A stretch of 64,000 nucleotides of DNA from positions 49,507,998 to 49,571,997 of the forward strand of contig OX328125.1 in the NCBI GenBank assembly GCA_946811695.1. Reading direction: 5' to 3'. The notes under the pieces are model-generated. The model was not told the origin of the DNA and made no database searches. It saw only the letters and a list, made by a program, of their open reading frames with translations. Of the stretch, positions 51,806-55,485 are shown piece after piece. Origin of the DNA: Gonocerus acuteangulatus (lineage: Eukaryota; Arthropoda; Insecta; Hemiptera; Coreidae). Position numbers and translations under genes: made by a program. Within the stretch, counting starts at the first letter, position 1; each line of letters begins with the position of its first letter.

Positions 51806-53176
51806 GGGATAGATAGATAGATATTTTGGACCTTTTTATGTGACATGATGTTTTATTTTCACATTCCCTGCCCTATGGTACGAGTTCTAAGAAATATAAA
51901 TACAATAATTTTTAAAAAGCCTAAATCTAACATAATTTCTAATATTTTCATAAGCATATTTACATCGGTTGATTTATTTTCAACATGTGACAACTATAGT
52001 TGACACATGTTGAAACATTGAGGTAGACACAAATAGCTATTTGCGTCTACCTCTGACTGAAATTACATTGCTTACAAGCATAACGTTCAACAAATATACA
52101 TTTGTCTAATACAAATATTTGGTCACAAAACATACTCCAATAAATGAAAAAGTTATATAACAGATTTTATAATAAATATTTCCTAAATCCTAAATATAGA
52201 TTTTTTTTGTTAAAAAAGTCTATATTTAGGACGTTTCGGCTGCTCATTGCTGACGAAGGCTACCAATGAGTTGCCGAAACGTCCTAAATATAGATTTTTT
52301 TAACAAAAATCGTATTGAGGTTTCTTTAGCCGAATCCCAACCATTCCATCTTTACTTAATAAATATTTAGGAACTTCAGATATTTAAAATCATTTAAAAT
52401 ATTTTACGATTATTCGAAAGCTTACTAAATTCCCTACAAAAAAGGTTTAGATATAATTGTCGATGGGGTGATGTCAATTCGAGAATGAAGTGCTTAAAAC
52501 TTCAAAATTGTTAGTTTTGTTCTTTTCAACAGGGTTTTGTCACTGTTTACCTAACGTTTTAATTGGTTATTGTTTTTAACTAACATTCAATAGTAAAATT
52601 AGTATTTTATTAAAATAAGATATGAAAATGAGAAAATGATTGGTAATAGTGTTTCCCGTGAGGAACATTAAGAACAGAATGTGGGTGGAGTCATTTCCGC
52701 TTAGAATACTATCAGTTTCCTGTTGACTTAAATCTTCCTTCTCTTTGAGATGTCATTTTATATTTTTCACAAAAGATCAAAACCTGCCAATAACTCCTTC
52801 TACTCTTGCTAATGACACTAGGGATATGAACGAAACCGTGTTAAGATGACACAGTTCATGCGAGTTGGATTCTTTTTTATCGCAGAATTCTATTGTTTCA
52901 CTTTATTTTCCCTATTCGTTTTAATCTCCATAGTAAATACCCATTTGAAATAGAAGGTTTGAGGAGTCCCCGCCTTCTTTTTTGAAGGGGGTTGTTAGAA
53001 GGCTTATCAAGTTATCTCCAACTTAAATGTATAGTAATGGATTGTTGAAAACAAAAACAAAATTAAAAATAATTCATTTGTTTTTAATGTCGCTCTAGAT
53101 GTGCAAGAAGAATCTTGAAGGGCAAAGTTTCTTCGCCAAGCAAGGTCGACCGTTCTGCAAGAACCATGCTCGCTAA
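13576..53176 (+). CDS. Zasp52: Zasp: PDZ, ZM and four-LIM-domain Z-disc protein (whole gene span, 5' end missing)
   Basis: Spliced gene assembled from exons at 13576-13737, 19598-19775, 21593-21723, 22271-22374, 23772-23910 or 26243-26408, 28928-29116, 30124-30220, 39663-39825, 41712-41750, then 41972-42024 (short end) or 42260-45668 or 46515-46605, then 49379-49565, 50603-50723, 51283-51398 and 53099-53176. All junctions are AG/GT and all phases agree. The family is an actin- and alpha-actinin-binding scaffold of muscle Z-discs and integrin attachment sites. PDZ and ZM contact alpha-actinin; LIM domains bind partners through two zinc ions each. The order PDZ-ZM-LIM1-linker-LIM2-LIM3-LIM4 and the C-terminus FCKNHAR match Drosophila Zasp52 closely. 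The exon with the first half of PDZ and the start codon is not visible here. Introns carry nearly all the transposons in the window. Confidence 0.95.
13738..14784. other. Zasp intron, left part, with long poly(A) tract
   Basis: AT-rich. A pure A-run of about 58 bases lies at 14286-14343, probably the tail of a retroposed element or a replication-slippage tract. No gene. Confidence 0.4.
14785..16400 (+). repeat. Three consecutive copies of a 360-460-bp dispersed repeat
   Basis: Copies lie at about 14785-15248, 15585-16035 and 16036-16395. Each has the blocks CGAAATCAATTACTT, GCACTTATTTCTCCGATTGA, TTTTTGTAGAG, ATTTTATTCTAACCCTT, TTTCAACATATTAG and AAATGTTTCAACTGAAT in the same order. The second and third follow each other directly. 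The middle blocks are the reverse complement of part of the 709-bp repeat (10154 and 12250), so the families are related. A (TA)n tract (15252-15309) and the hammerhead-like motif (15374-15412) separate copies one and two. No coding content. Confidence 0.7.
15374..15412 (+). ncRNA. Hammerhead-ribozyme-like motif, candidate only
   Basis: CTGATGA at 15377-15383 is followed by one A, then a 7-bp stem GGCTTGA/TCAAGCC with loop AGT, then GAAACGTC, then GGC which can pair with GCC just before CTGATGA. CUGAUGA...GAAA is the hammerhead core, and GUC would be the cleavage triplet. Stem III would be minimal (A-U pair only), and one extra A lies before stem II, so activity is doubtful. Such motifs are known in Penelope-like retroelements and retrozymes. 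Confidence 0.35.
16540..16912 (+). repeat. Dispersed repeat containing a (TA)n microsatellite
   Basis: Holds ACCAAATTTCATCAAAATCG and GAGAGCGAACTGACAAATAT, then (TA)n at about 16683-16747, then a block around CGATCATTTTCGGTCTCTAG and a right end near CCGCGCTAAAACG. A diverged copy in the opposite orientation lies at about 57945-58260 with a much shorter TA tract, so the microsatellite seems to be an inherent, expanding part of the element. Confidence 0.65.
16913..18717. other. Zasp intron: microsatellites and SINE tail, no gene
   Basis: (CA)n(TA)n at about 17090-17152 and (TA)n at about 17325-17378 flank a GC-richer 160-bp block that I cannot classify. An A-tailed SINE 3' end lies at about 18313-18363 (GCTAATGACCTAGATGTAGA then GCGCCGTA and poly A). 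T-runs lie at about 18571-18612. Confidence 0.4.
18718..19275 (+). mobile_element. RTE-like LINE 3' fragment with TTATTA tail
   Basis: Open stretch 18718-19134 reads LCGAQTWSLTARGDSK, MAMLRSKLGVKRRERKRN, LSWAGHLARMKDERWAK, CTEWIPRDLVRNRGRQCLRW and NNWWRVARDCEW. These are the conserved C-terminal blocks of insect RTE-type endonuclease-reverse transcriptase ORFs (GAxTW, GHxARM, RxRGRPxxRWxDE). A simple TTATTA tail at about 19256-19281 is typical of that clade. Only the last about 135 codons remain; RT core is absent. Confidence 0.8.
19598..19775 (+). CDS. Zasp52: Zasp exon: linker after PDZ
   Basis: Acceptor CCCTTGCAG, donor CCTCAG|GTAATA. The first base completes the Arg of ITVQR, then the exon reads GGSSVWKPHVSPVGSVPAPG, and later VTKTSLAA and a Pro/Ser tail ending FGPAPQ. 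Drosophila Zasp52 has a comparable GGS.WRPHV and TKTSLA segment here. Exit phase 0. Low complexity, likely disordered. Confidence 0.9.
19776..21592. other. Zasp intron: minisatellite and T-run
   Basis: Holds the degenerate tandem repeat at 20095-20330 (listed separately), a T-run at 20563-20581, and, at about 21155-21186, a 30-bp reverse-complement match to the 3' tail of the SINE at 50219. No gene. Confidence 0.4.
20095..20330 (+). repeat. Degenerate tandem repeat, about 45-50-bp unit, about five copies
   Basis: Units share TATGTGTTTTCTTGTCTATGCC-like cores (seen as TGTATGTTTTCTTGTCAAAG, TATATGTTTTCTGATCTATG, AAGTGTTTTCTTGTCTATTC, AATGTGTTTTATTGTCTATG and ATATGTGTTTTC). Chance open frames over it are not genes. 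Confidence 0.65.
21593..21723 (+). CDS. Zasp52: Zasp exon: ZM motif
   Basis: Acceptor CTGTTTTAG, donor CGG|GTATGC. It reads VNGDPSVKAIVNKQYNTPVQ then MYSEETIAETLSAQAEVLAG and GAI plus a split Gly. VNKQYNTPV.MYS is the ZASP-like motif that helps the protein bind the alpha-actinin rod in Z-discs. Enters at phase 0, leaves at phase 2. Confidence 0.95.
22271..22374 (+). CDS. Zasp52: Zasp exon: segment after ZM motif
   Basis: Acceptor CATTAACAG, donor CAACCAG|GTAAAT. It reads VNFMKNEKTYDSQKSEVFKM then VQEVDKEPREPDQP and leaves one G (phase 1). It continues the charged region that follows ZM in Drosophila (GVNFKKNEKEY...SEVLKFL). Phase 1 lets it join either LIM1 alternative exon at 23772 or 26243. 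Confidence 0.92.
22375..23771. other. Zasp intron, no gene or named repeat
   Basis: AT-rich with a T-run near 22690-22706. A short segment around 22790-22920 is less AT-rich, but I recognise nothing in it. Confidence 0.3.
23772..23910 (+). CDS. Zasp52: Zasp exon: LIM1 first zinc half, alternative A
   Basis: Acceptor CTGCTGCAG (weak pyrimidine tract), donor ATAGT|GTAAGT. It reads SGTPVGPAFGLRHVQ, a Pro-rich stretch, then QNICADCERLIV with two bases left over. ICADC supplies the first CxxC of LIM1 and matches GQNICTECERLIV in Drosophila Zasp52. Length 139, phase 1 in and 2 out, exactly as for the exon at 26243, so one replaces the other. The start is set by the phase and the CAG; a TAG four codons upstream would put the exon out of phase. 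Confidence 0.88.
23911..24439. other. Zasp intron, no gene
   Basis: AT-rich spacer up to the Helitron. An open frame at 24108-24341 has no family resemblance and is not accepted as a gene. Confidence 0.3.
24440..25599 (+). mobile_element. Non-autonomous Helitron, complete
   Basis: Starts with TCTACTATATATTTG and ends with CTAG at 25596-25599. The host A (24439) and T (25600) flank it, the expected AT target with no duplication. A hairpin CCGTG-AAGAAG-CACGG at 25572-25587 sits 8 bases before the terminal CTAG, as in Helitron 3' ends. Inside there is no Rep/helicase coding sequence, so it must have moved with enzyme supplied by another copy. It lies in the intron between the two LIM1 alternative exons. 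Confidence 0.8.
25600..26242. other. Zasp intron, no gene
   Basis: AT-rich with a T-run near 25707-25724. Nothing recognised. Confidence 0.3.
26243..26408 (+). CDS. Zasp52: Zasp exon: LIM1 first zinc half, alternative B
   Basis: Acceptor TTGTACCTAG, donor ATCGT|GTGAGT. It reads TSSTTKYFSTTSHAIGGRAT, then a Pro-rich linker and NPPCSSCGKHIV with two bases left over. PCSSC provides a different first CxxC for LIM1, to be completed by the exon at 28928. Length 166, phases 1 in and 2 out. If joined after the 23772-23910 exon, the frame meets TAA at 26259-26261, so the two cannot both be used productively. Its Ser/Thr-rich N-terminal part differs wholly from the Pro-rich one of alternative A. Confidence 0.87.
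26409..26922. other. Zasp intron, no gene
   Basis: A-run near 26471-26488. Otherwise plain AT-rich sequence. Confidence 0.3.
26923..27230. mobile_element. Foldback (palindromic) transposon
   Basis: Left arm 26923-27046 and right arm 27108-27230 are inverted copies, with the outer 40 bases nearly identical (TTGGATGGAATGG...TTTTCTCCAG.GGTGGTAC). It is GC-richer than its surroundings, about 308 bp long, and has no coding capacity. The TCTCCAGCGGT core recurs in the inverted-repeat elements at 28428 and about 51583. No target duplication was settled. Confidence 0.7.
27231..28427. other. Zasp intron, no gene
   Basis: AT-rich. Opposed open frames at 27591-27963 overlap each other and show no family features; not accepted. 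Confidence 0.3.
28428..28628. mobile_element. Small inverted-repeat element (MITE-like), 201 bp
   Basis: Ends TTGGCTCCTTTCT and AGAAAGGAGCCAA are inverted, with further pairing (GGTTGTT/AACAACC) inside, giving terminal repeats of about 30 bp. No target duplication is clear. The centre is not palindromic. Confidence 0.6.
28928..29116 (+). CDS. Zasp52: Zasp exon: remainder of LIM1
   Basis: Acceptor TTTTTCCAG, donor GCTCC|GTAAGT. After one base completing Val it reads GVFVRIKDKNLHVECFKC, ATCGTSLKNVGYYTIN, QKLYCDIHAK and a tail PAPNLEPVTVAP. Zinc ligands H-x2-C-x2-C-x2-C and C-x2-H complete LIM1 begun by either alternative exon. Very close to Drosophila LIM1 (GVFVRIKDKNLHVECFKCAT). Phase 2 in and out. 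Confidence 0.97.
29196..29354 (+). mobile_element. tRNA-derived SINE with poly(A) tail
   Basis: A B-box-like GGGTTTGAATTCC near 29250-29262 follows a possible degenerate A-box region. The unit ends AGATTTGCCG and a pure A tract at 29312-29354. The sequence before the A tract resembles the SINE end at 18313-18363. Confidence 0.6.
29355..30123. other. Zasp intron, no gene
   Basis: AT-rich; nothing recognised. Confidence 0.3.
30124..30220 (+). CDS. Zasp52: Zasp exon: Pro/Ser linker after LIM1
   Basis: Acceptor TAATTCCAG, donor TTCCAC|GTAAGT. It reads GSRAPVGAFSSPHVSVAPQS then PQPGTLAPLPFH. Phase 2 in, 0 out. Disordered linker with no domain. Confidence 0.88.
30221..32871. other. Zasp intron up to the LTR element
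   Basis: A-run at 30248-30273. GC-rich nested palindromes lie at 31140-31290 (listed separately). A less AT-rich segment at 31310-31540 reads like decayed coding sequence, but I could not assign it to a family. A (GT)n tract lies near 32361-32383. No host exon is seen. Confidence 0.35.
31149..31202. repeat. Perfect 20-bp GC-rich hairpin
   Basis: 31160-31179 is the exact reverse complement of 31183-31202, with a 3-nt loop (CAA). It overlaps a second hairpin, GAGCCTT/AAGGCTC at 31149-31163, and is followed to about 31290 by more GAGCTCGAGC-type palindromes. Function unknown. Confidence 0.7.
32872..33034 (+). repeat. 5' LTR
   Basis: 163 bp, TG...CA. Contains an arthropod initiator-like TCAGT at 32945-32949 and AATAAA at 32987-32992. 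Unusually short for a gypsy-type element. Confidence 0.95.
32977..33051 (+). promoter_or_regulatory. Putative self-priming pair: LTR segment and primer-binding site
   Basis: Bases 32977-32992 (AATTTAGCTCAATAAA) are exactly complementary to 33036-33051 (TTTATTGAGCTAAATT), which begins one base after the LTR. A tRNA-primed element would show TGG at this spot. In the Tf1 group the 5' end of the RNA pairs with such a site and is cut to prime minus-strand synthesis. The 16-nt match is seen; the mechanism is inferred. Confidence 0.65.
33058..35634 (+). pseudogene. Gag-Pol open frame (capsid, zinc knuckles, protease, RT, RNase H, integrase zinc finger)
   Basis: 858 codons. Gag lies at about residues 1-205. 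Two CCHC knuckles follow (CFFCGYNKHPRTSC at 212-225, CRKCGKSGHFSKVC at 232-245). The protease has DTG at 295-297 and IIGHDIL near 365. RT has SIIDLKSAYHQIP near 501, YQFKRIPFGV near 531 and YLDD at 566-569. RNase H has ETDASD near 707 and ITDQ near 769. The integrase HHCC finger starts near residue 839. Gag and Pol are in one frame without a stop or shift, as in Tf1. The frame ends at TAA 35632-35634, apparently a nonsense change, since the integrase reading continues in the same frame past it. Confidence 0.93.
35635..36599 (+). pseudogene. Integrase and C-terminal part of Pol, three frame changes
   Basis: 35635-35883 has the CKIC of the zinc finger and the first core aspartate (LNIDFKGPLP). 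After a frame change near 35875 the core continues with HSDRGSSFMSREL (second aspartate). After another near 36010-36020 come GQVERYNG (catalytic Glu) and LPDALHSIRSLL. After a third near 36235 comes a basic/acidic C-terminal tail with LVLLRRQNRQSKYDAK and RRSARIRKPPSYLQDYVHY, ending TAG at 36597-36599. The tail resembles the usual integrase C-terminal domain with GPG..VLxR and RRS.R...P..L.DYV. Confidence 0.88.
36611..36774 (+). repeat. 3' LTR
   Basis: 164 bp; identical to the 5' LTR except for one additional G (TTATGGCTG against TTATGCTG). Target duplication AGAGT follows. Confidence 0.95.
36780..36836 (+). mobile_element. Helitron 3' end (interrupted by the LTR insertion)
   Basis: CCACGCGGACGAAGTCACAG then GCTCAGCTAG ends at 36836 before T. 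This is the widespread insect Helitron terminal sequence (typically CACGCGGACGAAGTCGCGGGC...AGCTAGT). The LTR element is inserted immediately upstream, so the body of this Helitron should lie on the left of 32872; I did not find its 5' TC end. Confidence 0.6.
36838..36965. repeat. (GT)n(TA)n(TTTA)n compound microsatellite
   Basis: GT-rich from 36838 to about 36893, pure TA to about 36950, then TTTA repeats. It lies between two Helitron-type ends that face each other. Confidence 0.9.
36971..37200 (-). mobile_element. Helitron-like 3' end on the minus strand
   Basis: The reverse complement ends CGTAAGTCGTGGGCACAGCTAG before T, the same terminal family as at 36836 but pointing the other way. 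The right-hand extent is uncertain. An inverted 34-bp match (ATGCAAAGTATCGAATGTGA at about 37405 and its complement at about 37617) suggests additional element structure to about 37650. Confidence 0.45.
37201..39662. other. Zasp intron, no exon seen
   Basis: The inverted pair near 37390-37430 and 37607-37650 is the only structure recognised. The opposed open frames at 37157-37766 are not accepted as genes. 37770-39660 is plain AT-rich sequence. Confidence 0.3.
39663..39825 (+). CDS. Zasp52: Zasp exon: Pro/Ser-rich linker
   Basis: Acceptor TAATCTAG, donor GCCTG|GTAAGC. It reads TNAPSGPKPFGSVSIPAAPT, then SVSFTPSAIAPPF, then a PPPPAPSSFSKPLP end with one base over. Phase 0 in, 1 out. Phase 1 makes it compatible with all four downstream options (41712, 41972, 42260, 46515). 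Confidence 0.88.
40784..41092. mobile_element. Foldback element, about 104-bp arms
   Basis: Left arm 40784-40887 and right arm 40989-41092 are inverted copies (shared AGCAGCCTCTTTAT, AAACTTTTAAGTTTAGGCCT and CGTCATCC), separated by a 101-bp unpaired centre. No coding capacity. Confidence 0.75.
41110..41285 (-). mobile_element. Old SINE copy, same family as 50219
   Basis: The reverse complement shares GGCATCAGCCCTATCCTG and the GTTGTGG B-box flank in the same order as the SINE at 50219-50440, but lacks the AATAAT tail and has many substitutions. Confidence 0.5.
41712..41750 (+). CDS. Zasp52: Zasp 39-nt microexon
   Basis: Acceptor CACTGTAG, donor CCCGAG|GTAAAA. Adds GLSSSKPNTNLSR, phase 1 in and 1 out, so it can be skipped without changing frame. 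Very short for an exon; the splice sites and preserved phase are the evidence. Serine and asparagine rich like its neighbours. Confidence 0.65.
41972..42024 (+). CDS. Zasp52: Zasp alternative last exon (short isoform)
   Basis: Acceptor TCTTTTTCAG with a good pyrimidine tract. With the preceding G it reads AFNSFNPKPRPFPIYQN and stops at TAA 42022-42024. AATAAA follows at 42160-42165. No donor is used. The result would be PDZ-ZM-LIM1 and linker without LIM2-4, comparable to the short ZASP/Cypher isoforms. Usage is inferred from phase and signals. Confidence 0.7.
42160..42165 (+). terminator. Polyadenylation signal for the short Zasp isoform
   Basis: AATAAA 136 bases after the stop at 42024. 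Confidence 0.5.
42260..45668 (+). CDS. Zasp52: Zasp giant exon, ends with LIM2 first zinc half (alternative A)
   Basis: 3,409 bp, phase 1 in and 2 out. Begins (G)AT-TCC, reading SSIPVVWPPTSQ. It is largely disordered: a Lys/Glu-rich stretch at about 42840-43200 that may form coiled coil, a Pro run near 43397-43421, three related motifs (MTTALTTASERPFSP near 43230, MTEALTVAPERSYSP near 43482, LTSALTTAPTVPFTV near 43609), two copies of LPYYQ.NIG.IP.RN..ISP.PH (43889 and 44138), and four tandem 17-residue repeats with KHEAKMQQ at 45084-45287. It ends SSAPKRGRGILNPSVAP and IPLCGHCNMQIR; CGHC is the first CxxC of LIM2, as in Drosophila (APKRGRGILNKA, IPLCNSCNVQIR). Giant exons of this type encode the muscle-specific long isoforms. 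Confidence 0.93.
45669..46514. other. Zasp intron, no gene
   Basis: AT-rich. The giant reading frame runs on to 45738, but the GTATAT donor and LIM2 homology place the exon end at 45668. Confidence 0.35.
46515..46605 (+). CDS. Zasp52: Zasp exon: LIM2 first zinc half, alternative B
   Basis: Acceptor TTTTAAACAG, donor AGAAG|GTAATC. It reads HDSVVTQLSESLTKEATYPV then CNKCEKQIR with two bases over. CNKC gives LIM2 a different first CxxC from that of the giant exon (CGHC). Length 91, phases 1 in and 2 out, identical to the giant exon. If spliced after the giant exon, the frame hits TGA at 46519-46521. It would produce a much shorter isoform without the 1,136-codon block but with all four LIM domains. 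Confidence 0.82.
46960..48945 (+). mobile_element. CR1/L2-like LINE, internally deleted
   Basis: The endonuclease part at about 47100-47450 has FSVVYRPPRVP, HIILAGDFNANL and DTWLDLFI. ORF 47472-48473 holds the linker and RT start (APWLTPELKSLIKRR, YGPDSVPVKLIKACLPAI, FPSQWKTALVRPL, KDFRPISFLSNLSKPLERLV). After a frame change near 48450 comes TILVLLDFSKAFDTVDHQI (RT motif A). Near 48655-48690 the sequence jumps straight to the C-terminal GIPCLCL/VRHTTNLETF-type tail, so the YADD box and the rest of RT are deleted. The 3' end has a hairpin GGGACTTGTGTCCC followed by GGAATAAGAATAAAA. It lies in the intron between LIM2 alternative B and the LIM2 exon. Confidence 0.85.
48945..49378. other. Zasp intron, no gene
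   Basis: Plain AT-rich sequence between the LINE 3' end and the LIM2 exon. The minus-strand open frame at 48961-49254 is not accepted. Confidence 0.3.
49379..49565 (+). CDS. Zasp52: Zasp exon: remainder of LIM2 and start of LIM3
   Basis: Acceptor TAAAATAG, donor AAAGGG|GTATGT. It reads GPFITALGKIWCPDHFVC, VNGKCRRPLQDIGFVEE, PDGLYCEFCYEQYLAP and SCDKCHSKIKG. It supplies H-x2-C and the second zinc site of LIM2, then CDKC, the first pair of LIM3. Nearly the same as Drosophila Zasp52 (GPFITALGRIWCPDHFICVN). Phase 2 in, 0 out. Confidence 0.97.
49566..50218. other. Zasp intron, no gene
   Basis: AT-rich; nothing recognised before the SINE. Confidence 0.3.
50219..50445 (+). mobile_element. tRNA-derived SINE with AATAAT-type tail
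   Basis: The head GCCCGGTGGTTGTGAGCGTTAAGGCG resembles a tRNA-Ser-like D arm (A box about 50228-50242), and GTGGGTTCTATTCTAA near 50274-50289 is the B box. A body with GCATCAGCCCTATCCTGGCT follows, then a tail with AATAATAAATGGACG and AATAATAATAG. The TTATTA/AATAAT-type tail suggests dependence on an RTE-like LINE. Relatives: 41110-41285 (minus) and a tail fragment near 21155-21186 (minus). Confidence 0.75.
50603..50723 (+). CDS. Zasp52: Zasp exon: remainder of LIM3
   Basis: Acceptor TTTTTGTAG, donor GAAGCTG|GTAATT. It reads DCLNAIGKHFHPECFSCAYC then GKLFGNNPFFLEDALPYCEA. It completes LIM3 with H-x2-C-x2-C-x2-C and the last C; the Asp that ends the site is built across the next junction. Phase 0 in, 1 out. 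Confidence 0.97.
50724..51282. other. Zasp intron with diverged dispersed repeat
   Basis: About 50940-51185 is a diverged relative of the 709-bp repeat (AAGCTTACTA...ACAAAAATGGTTCT...TGGAGAAATC). No gene. Confidence 0.45.
51283..51398 (+). CDS. Zasp52: Zasp exon: first half of LIM4
   Basis: Acceptor CAATTTCAG, donor TGCACA|GTAAGT. With the previous G it reads DWNELFTTKCFSCGFPIEAG then DRWVEALNNNYHSQCFNCT. The first Asp is the final zinc ligand of LIM3. CFSC and H-x2-C are the first zinc site of LIM4. Close to Drosophila (DWNELFTTKCFACGFPVEAG). Phase 1 in, 0 out. Confidence 0.97.
51399..53098. other. Zasp last intron: microsatellite and repeats
   Basis: (GT)n at about 51729-51788 then (AT)n to 51804. 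A small inverted repeat lies near 51583-51645. The palindromic GCCGAAACGTC element is at 52188-52345. A diverged 709-bp-type repeat is at about 52395-52890. No exon. Confidence 0.5.
52188..52345. repeat. Nested palindromic element with GCCGAAACGTC motif
   Basis: TCCTAAATATAGATTTTTTT at 52188 is followed by its inverted copy at about 52212-52231, then by a second inverted pair: 52199-52249 against 52264-52311, with few mismatches. The centre contains CTGACGAAGGC and the right arm GCCGAAACGTC. The unit ends GCCGAATCCCAACCATTCC, as at 6752-6772. The layout of direct plus inverted terminal copies is reminiscent of Penelope-like elements, but no protein sequence is present. Confidence 0.6.
53099..53176 (+). 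CDS. Zasp52: Zasp last exon: end of LIM4 and stop
   Basis: Acceptor TCGCTCTAG. It reads MCKKNLEGQSFFAKQGRP then FCKNHAR and TAA at 53174-53176. CKK (third ligand pair, completed with CFNCT) and FCKNH finish LIM4. The same C-terminus (GRPFCKNHAR) ends Drosophila Zasp52. Confidence 0.97.
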   Translation: MCKKNLEGQSFFAKQGRPFCKNHAR

Positions 53177-54470
53177 CTTTTTATTTACAACTAAGATTAT
53201 CTCTTTGCCTCTATTGAGATAAGTTTTAACCAACAAAGCGACTAGTCATTCATTAAAGTGTTGGTTACCAATGTAAAACCTACATTTTTCAAATTTCATT
53301 AATTATACTATAATATAGTAATATTACATGTAATGTTAGGTATTATTGTGTATGTAATCTGTAAGTATTTGTAAATCTTATGAAACAATGTTAGGTATTT
53401 TTTAGTTTATCCTCATAATGTGATTATTTAATGCAGATTATTTATTGGCTTGATCTCTGTTTTAAAAAGCAAATTAATTTATTATTTTCAGAGATGAAGT
53501 ATATTCATTACGTTTTAGGTGCTATAACAAAACTTACTTTAAGAACAAGCTTGAGTCTGATATCTTATTAATACATTACAGAACATTATGATGATTACAT
53601 TATGATATCTTATTAAGCCATTATAGAAGAAAGACACAACTCAAAAATGAATTGTGAGAAATACCAGCATTGTTTAATTATTAATTTATTAATGGTTAAC
53701 TCATACAATCTGCCATACTGATAATAAATCAAATTTACAGAGTCTGACAATCATATTCAAGTAATGTTTTGAGTTGTGCCATTTTTCTATGATAAAGGGG
53801 AGATGTGGTTGATTGTTTTATAATGTTCTCTTTAGTAGTATATCCATGACAATTATTTTTTATTGAACTCCCAAAAAAATCAAATTCATATTATAAATAT
53901 GAAATATTAAAAATATAATATTATTAAAATTTGATTTATAAACAAAATATATGTTTGAGTGATTTTTAAATTTTTTAATTTATTTACTGCATTAACTTGA
54001 CATAATTTTTCAATTATGCCTTTAATGAACTTACAAACATGTTTAACAGGCAGCTTGTTAACAACCAGTTATAAATGTAACAGCCAGTGTGTAAAAGCAA
54101 TATTATTTTCATTTTCAATTATTATTTTATTACTGTATATAAATATAATTGGAGAGTTTCTAATTTAAATTAGAGTATTTTTGGTATTATTTTTAAGTGA
54201 AAAATTTGGATTGTTAATGAATATGTAAAGTTGCTTCTTTACTAACATAGAAATTTGTTGTGATTATCAGATATATTTTTCTATTCTAATTAAATACTTT
54301 GGTATGTAATTTTTGTTCTACCTATCTTTTGAGATTGTACAGTGTTATGGAAAGTATATTATTTCTTATTTACTTTAATTAAACAAAATATTTGACATGT
54401 ATTGTTTACATAAACTCATCCTGTTTATTGTATGATAAAGCTTTTAAAATAAAGTAATTAGTTTCAGCTA
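53177..54470 (+). other. Zasp 3' UTR
   Basis: AT-rich sequence after the stop. The best polyadenylation signal is AATAAA at 54448-54453, giving a UTR of about 1.3 kb; earlier signals may also be used. Confidence 0.55.
54448..54453 (+). terminator. Candidate polyadenylation signal of Zasp
   Basis: AATAAA in CTTTTAAAATAAAGTAATTA, about 1,270 bases after the stop codon. Confidence 0.5.
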
Positions 54471-54544
54471 TGTATTAGTTTGTCTCAGATTAGTCTTATA
54501 GTGTCAGTTACCACATTGAAGAACATCTTTTGGGGGCCTTTATG

Positions 54545-54580
<36 letters not shown>

Positions 54581-55485
54581 TCTATTGTTTTAACGAATTT
54601 TTTTATTTAAGAATTTGTTTGCGTATTTTTTCATGTGCTAAGTTTTTAAAGCTGAAAACATAAAAATTATATATTGAAATACATTTAAACTATTTGACTT
54701 ATTATGTTTTTCCACACGATTCTCATAGCTGTTAGAGAAAAATCTTTGGCTAGCAATTGTTATGGGTTGCTCAAAGATGATAATGTTACCAATAAATATA
54801 ATACTGCTGCTACAATAATAAATTTAGAAGGAAAAATTATTGTATAGAAAAATATTAACCTTAATAATTAGTGTATACGAGAAATTAATGTATATCATGA
54901 ATGCAAAAGAAAATAAGAACAATAAGTCCCTGCAAAAGAAATTAATATTTATACTGGGGTTAACAAATTCAATTGAACCAAGGCTTTACATAAAAAAAAA
55001 AAAAAAAATAAATAACTTAATATTTTTTTTCCTGCATCATCTTCAAGGGGCATGCTACCTTTTCATTATTTGGTGTTGGTATAAATAAAACTACTTTTGG
55101 AAAATGTTTTTGAATAGTTAGGTAGTTTTATTTATTTATGTAATAAATAACCCCTCCCCCCCATAACGTTTTTATGGAGAATTGTTTTAATATGGTCCAA
55201 CAAGTAAAGATGCGGATTTGTAGGTAATTGCAGGTAGGGTGGTGGTCCCACCAAATGGGAAGGCATAGGTAGCCATGGGGGAACTTCTGCACACATTAGA
55301 GTAGAGGAGTGATCACCTGATAAACCTATGCAAACCTGGACCAAAAGAGTCTACGGAACAGGGGTGGCGAGAGATAAAGGAGAAGGGGGATTTCACATCG
55401 GACAGAAGAAAAAAGGAAGAGAGAGAGAAAAAAAATAAATAAAACTTCAGTTTCAGATCAGGATTCAATAGGTGTGGTTCTCAGC
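54471..55485. other. Intergenic, no gene
   Basis: A/GAAA-rich run at 54545-54580, A-run near 54990-55008, C-run at about 55153-55162. A GC-richer block at about 55180-55430 is unassigned. Confidence 0.35.
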
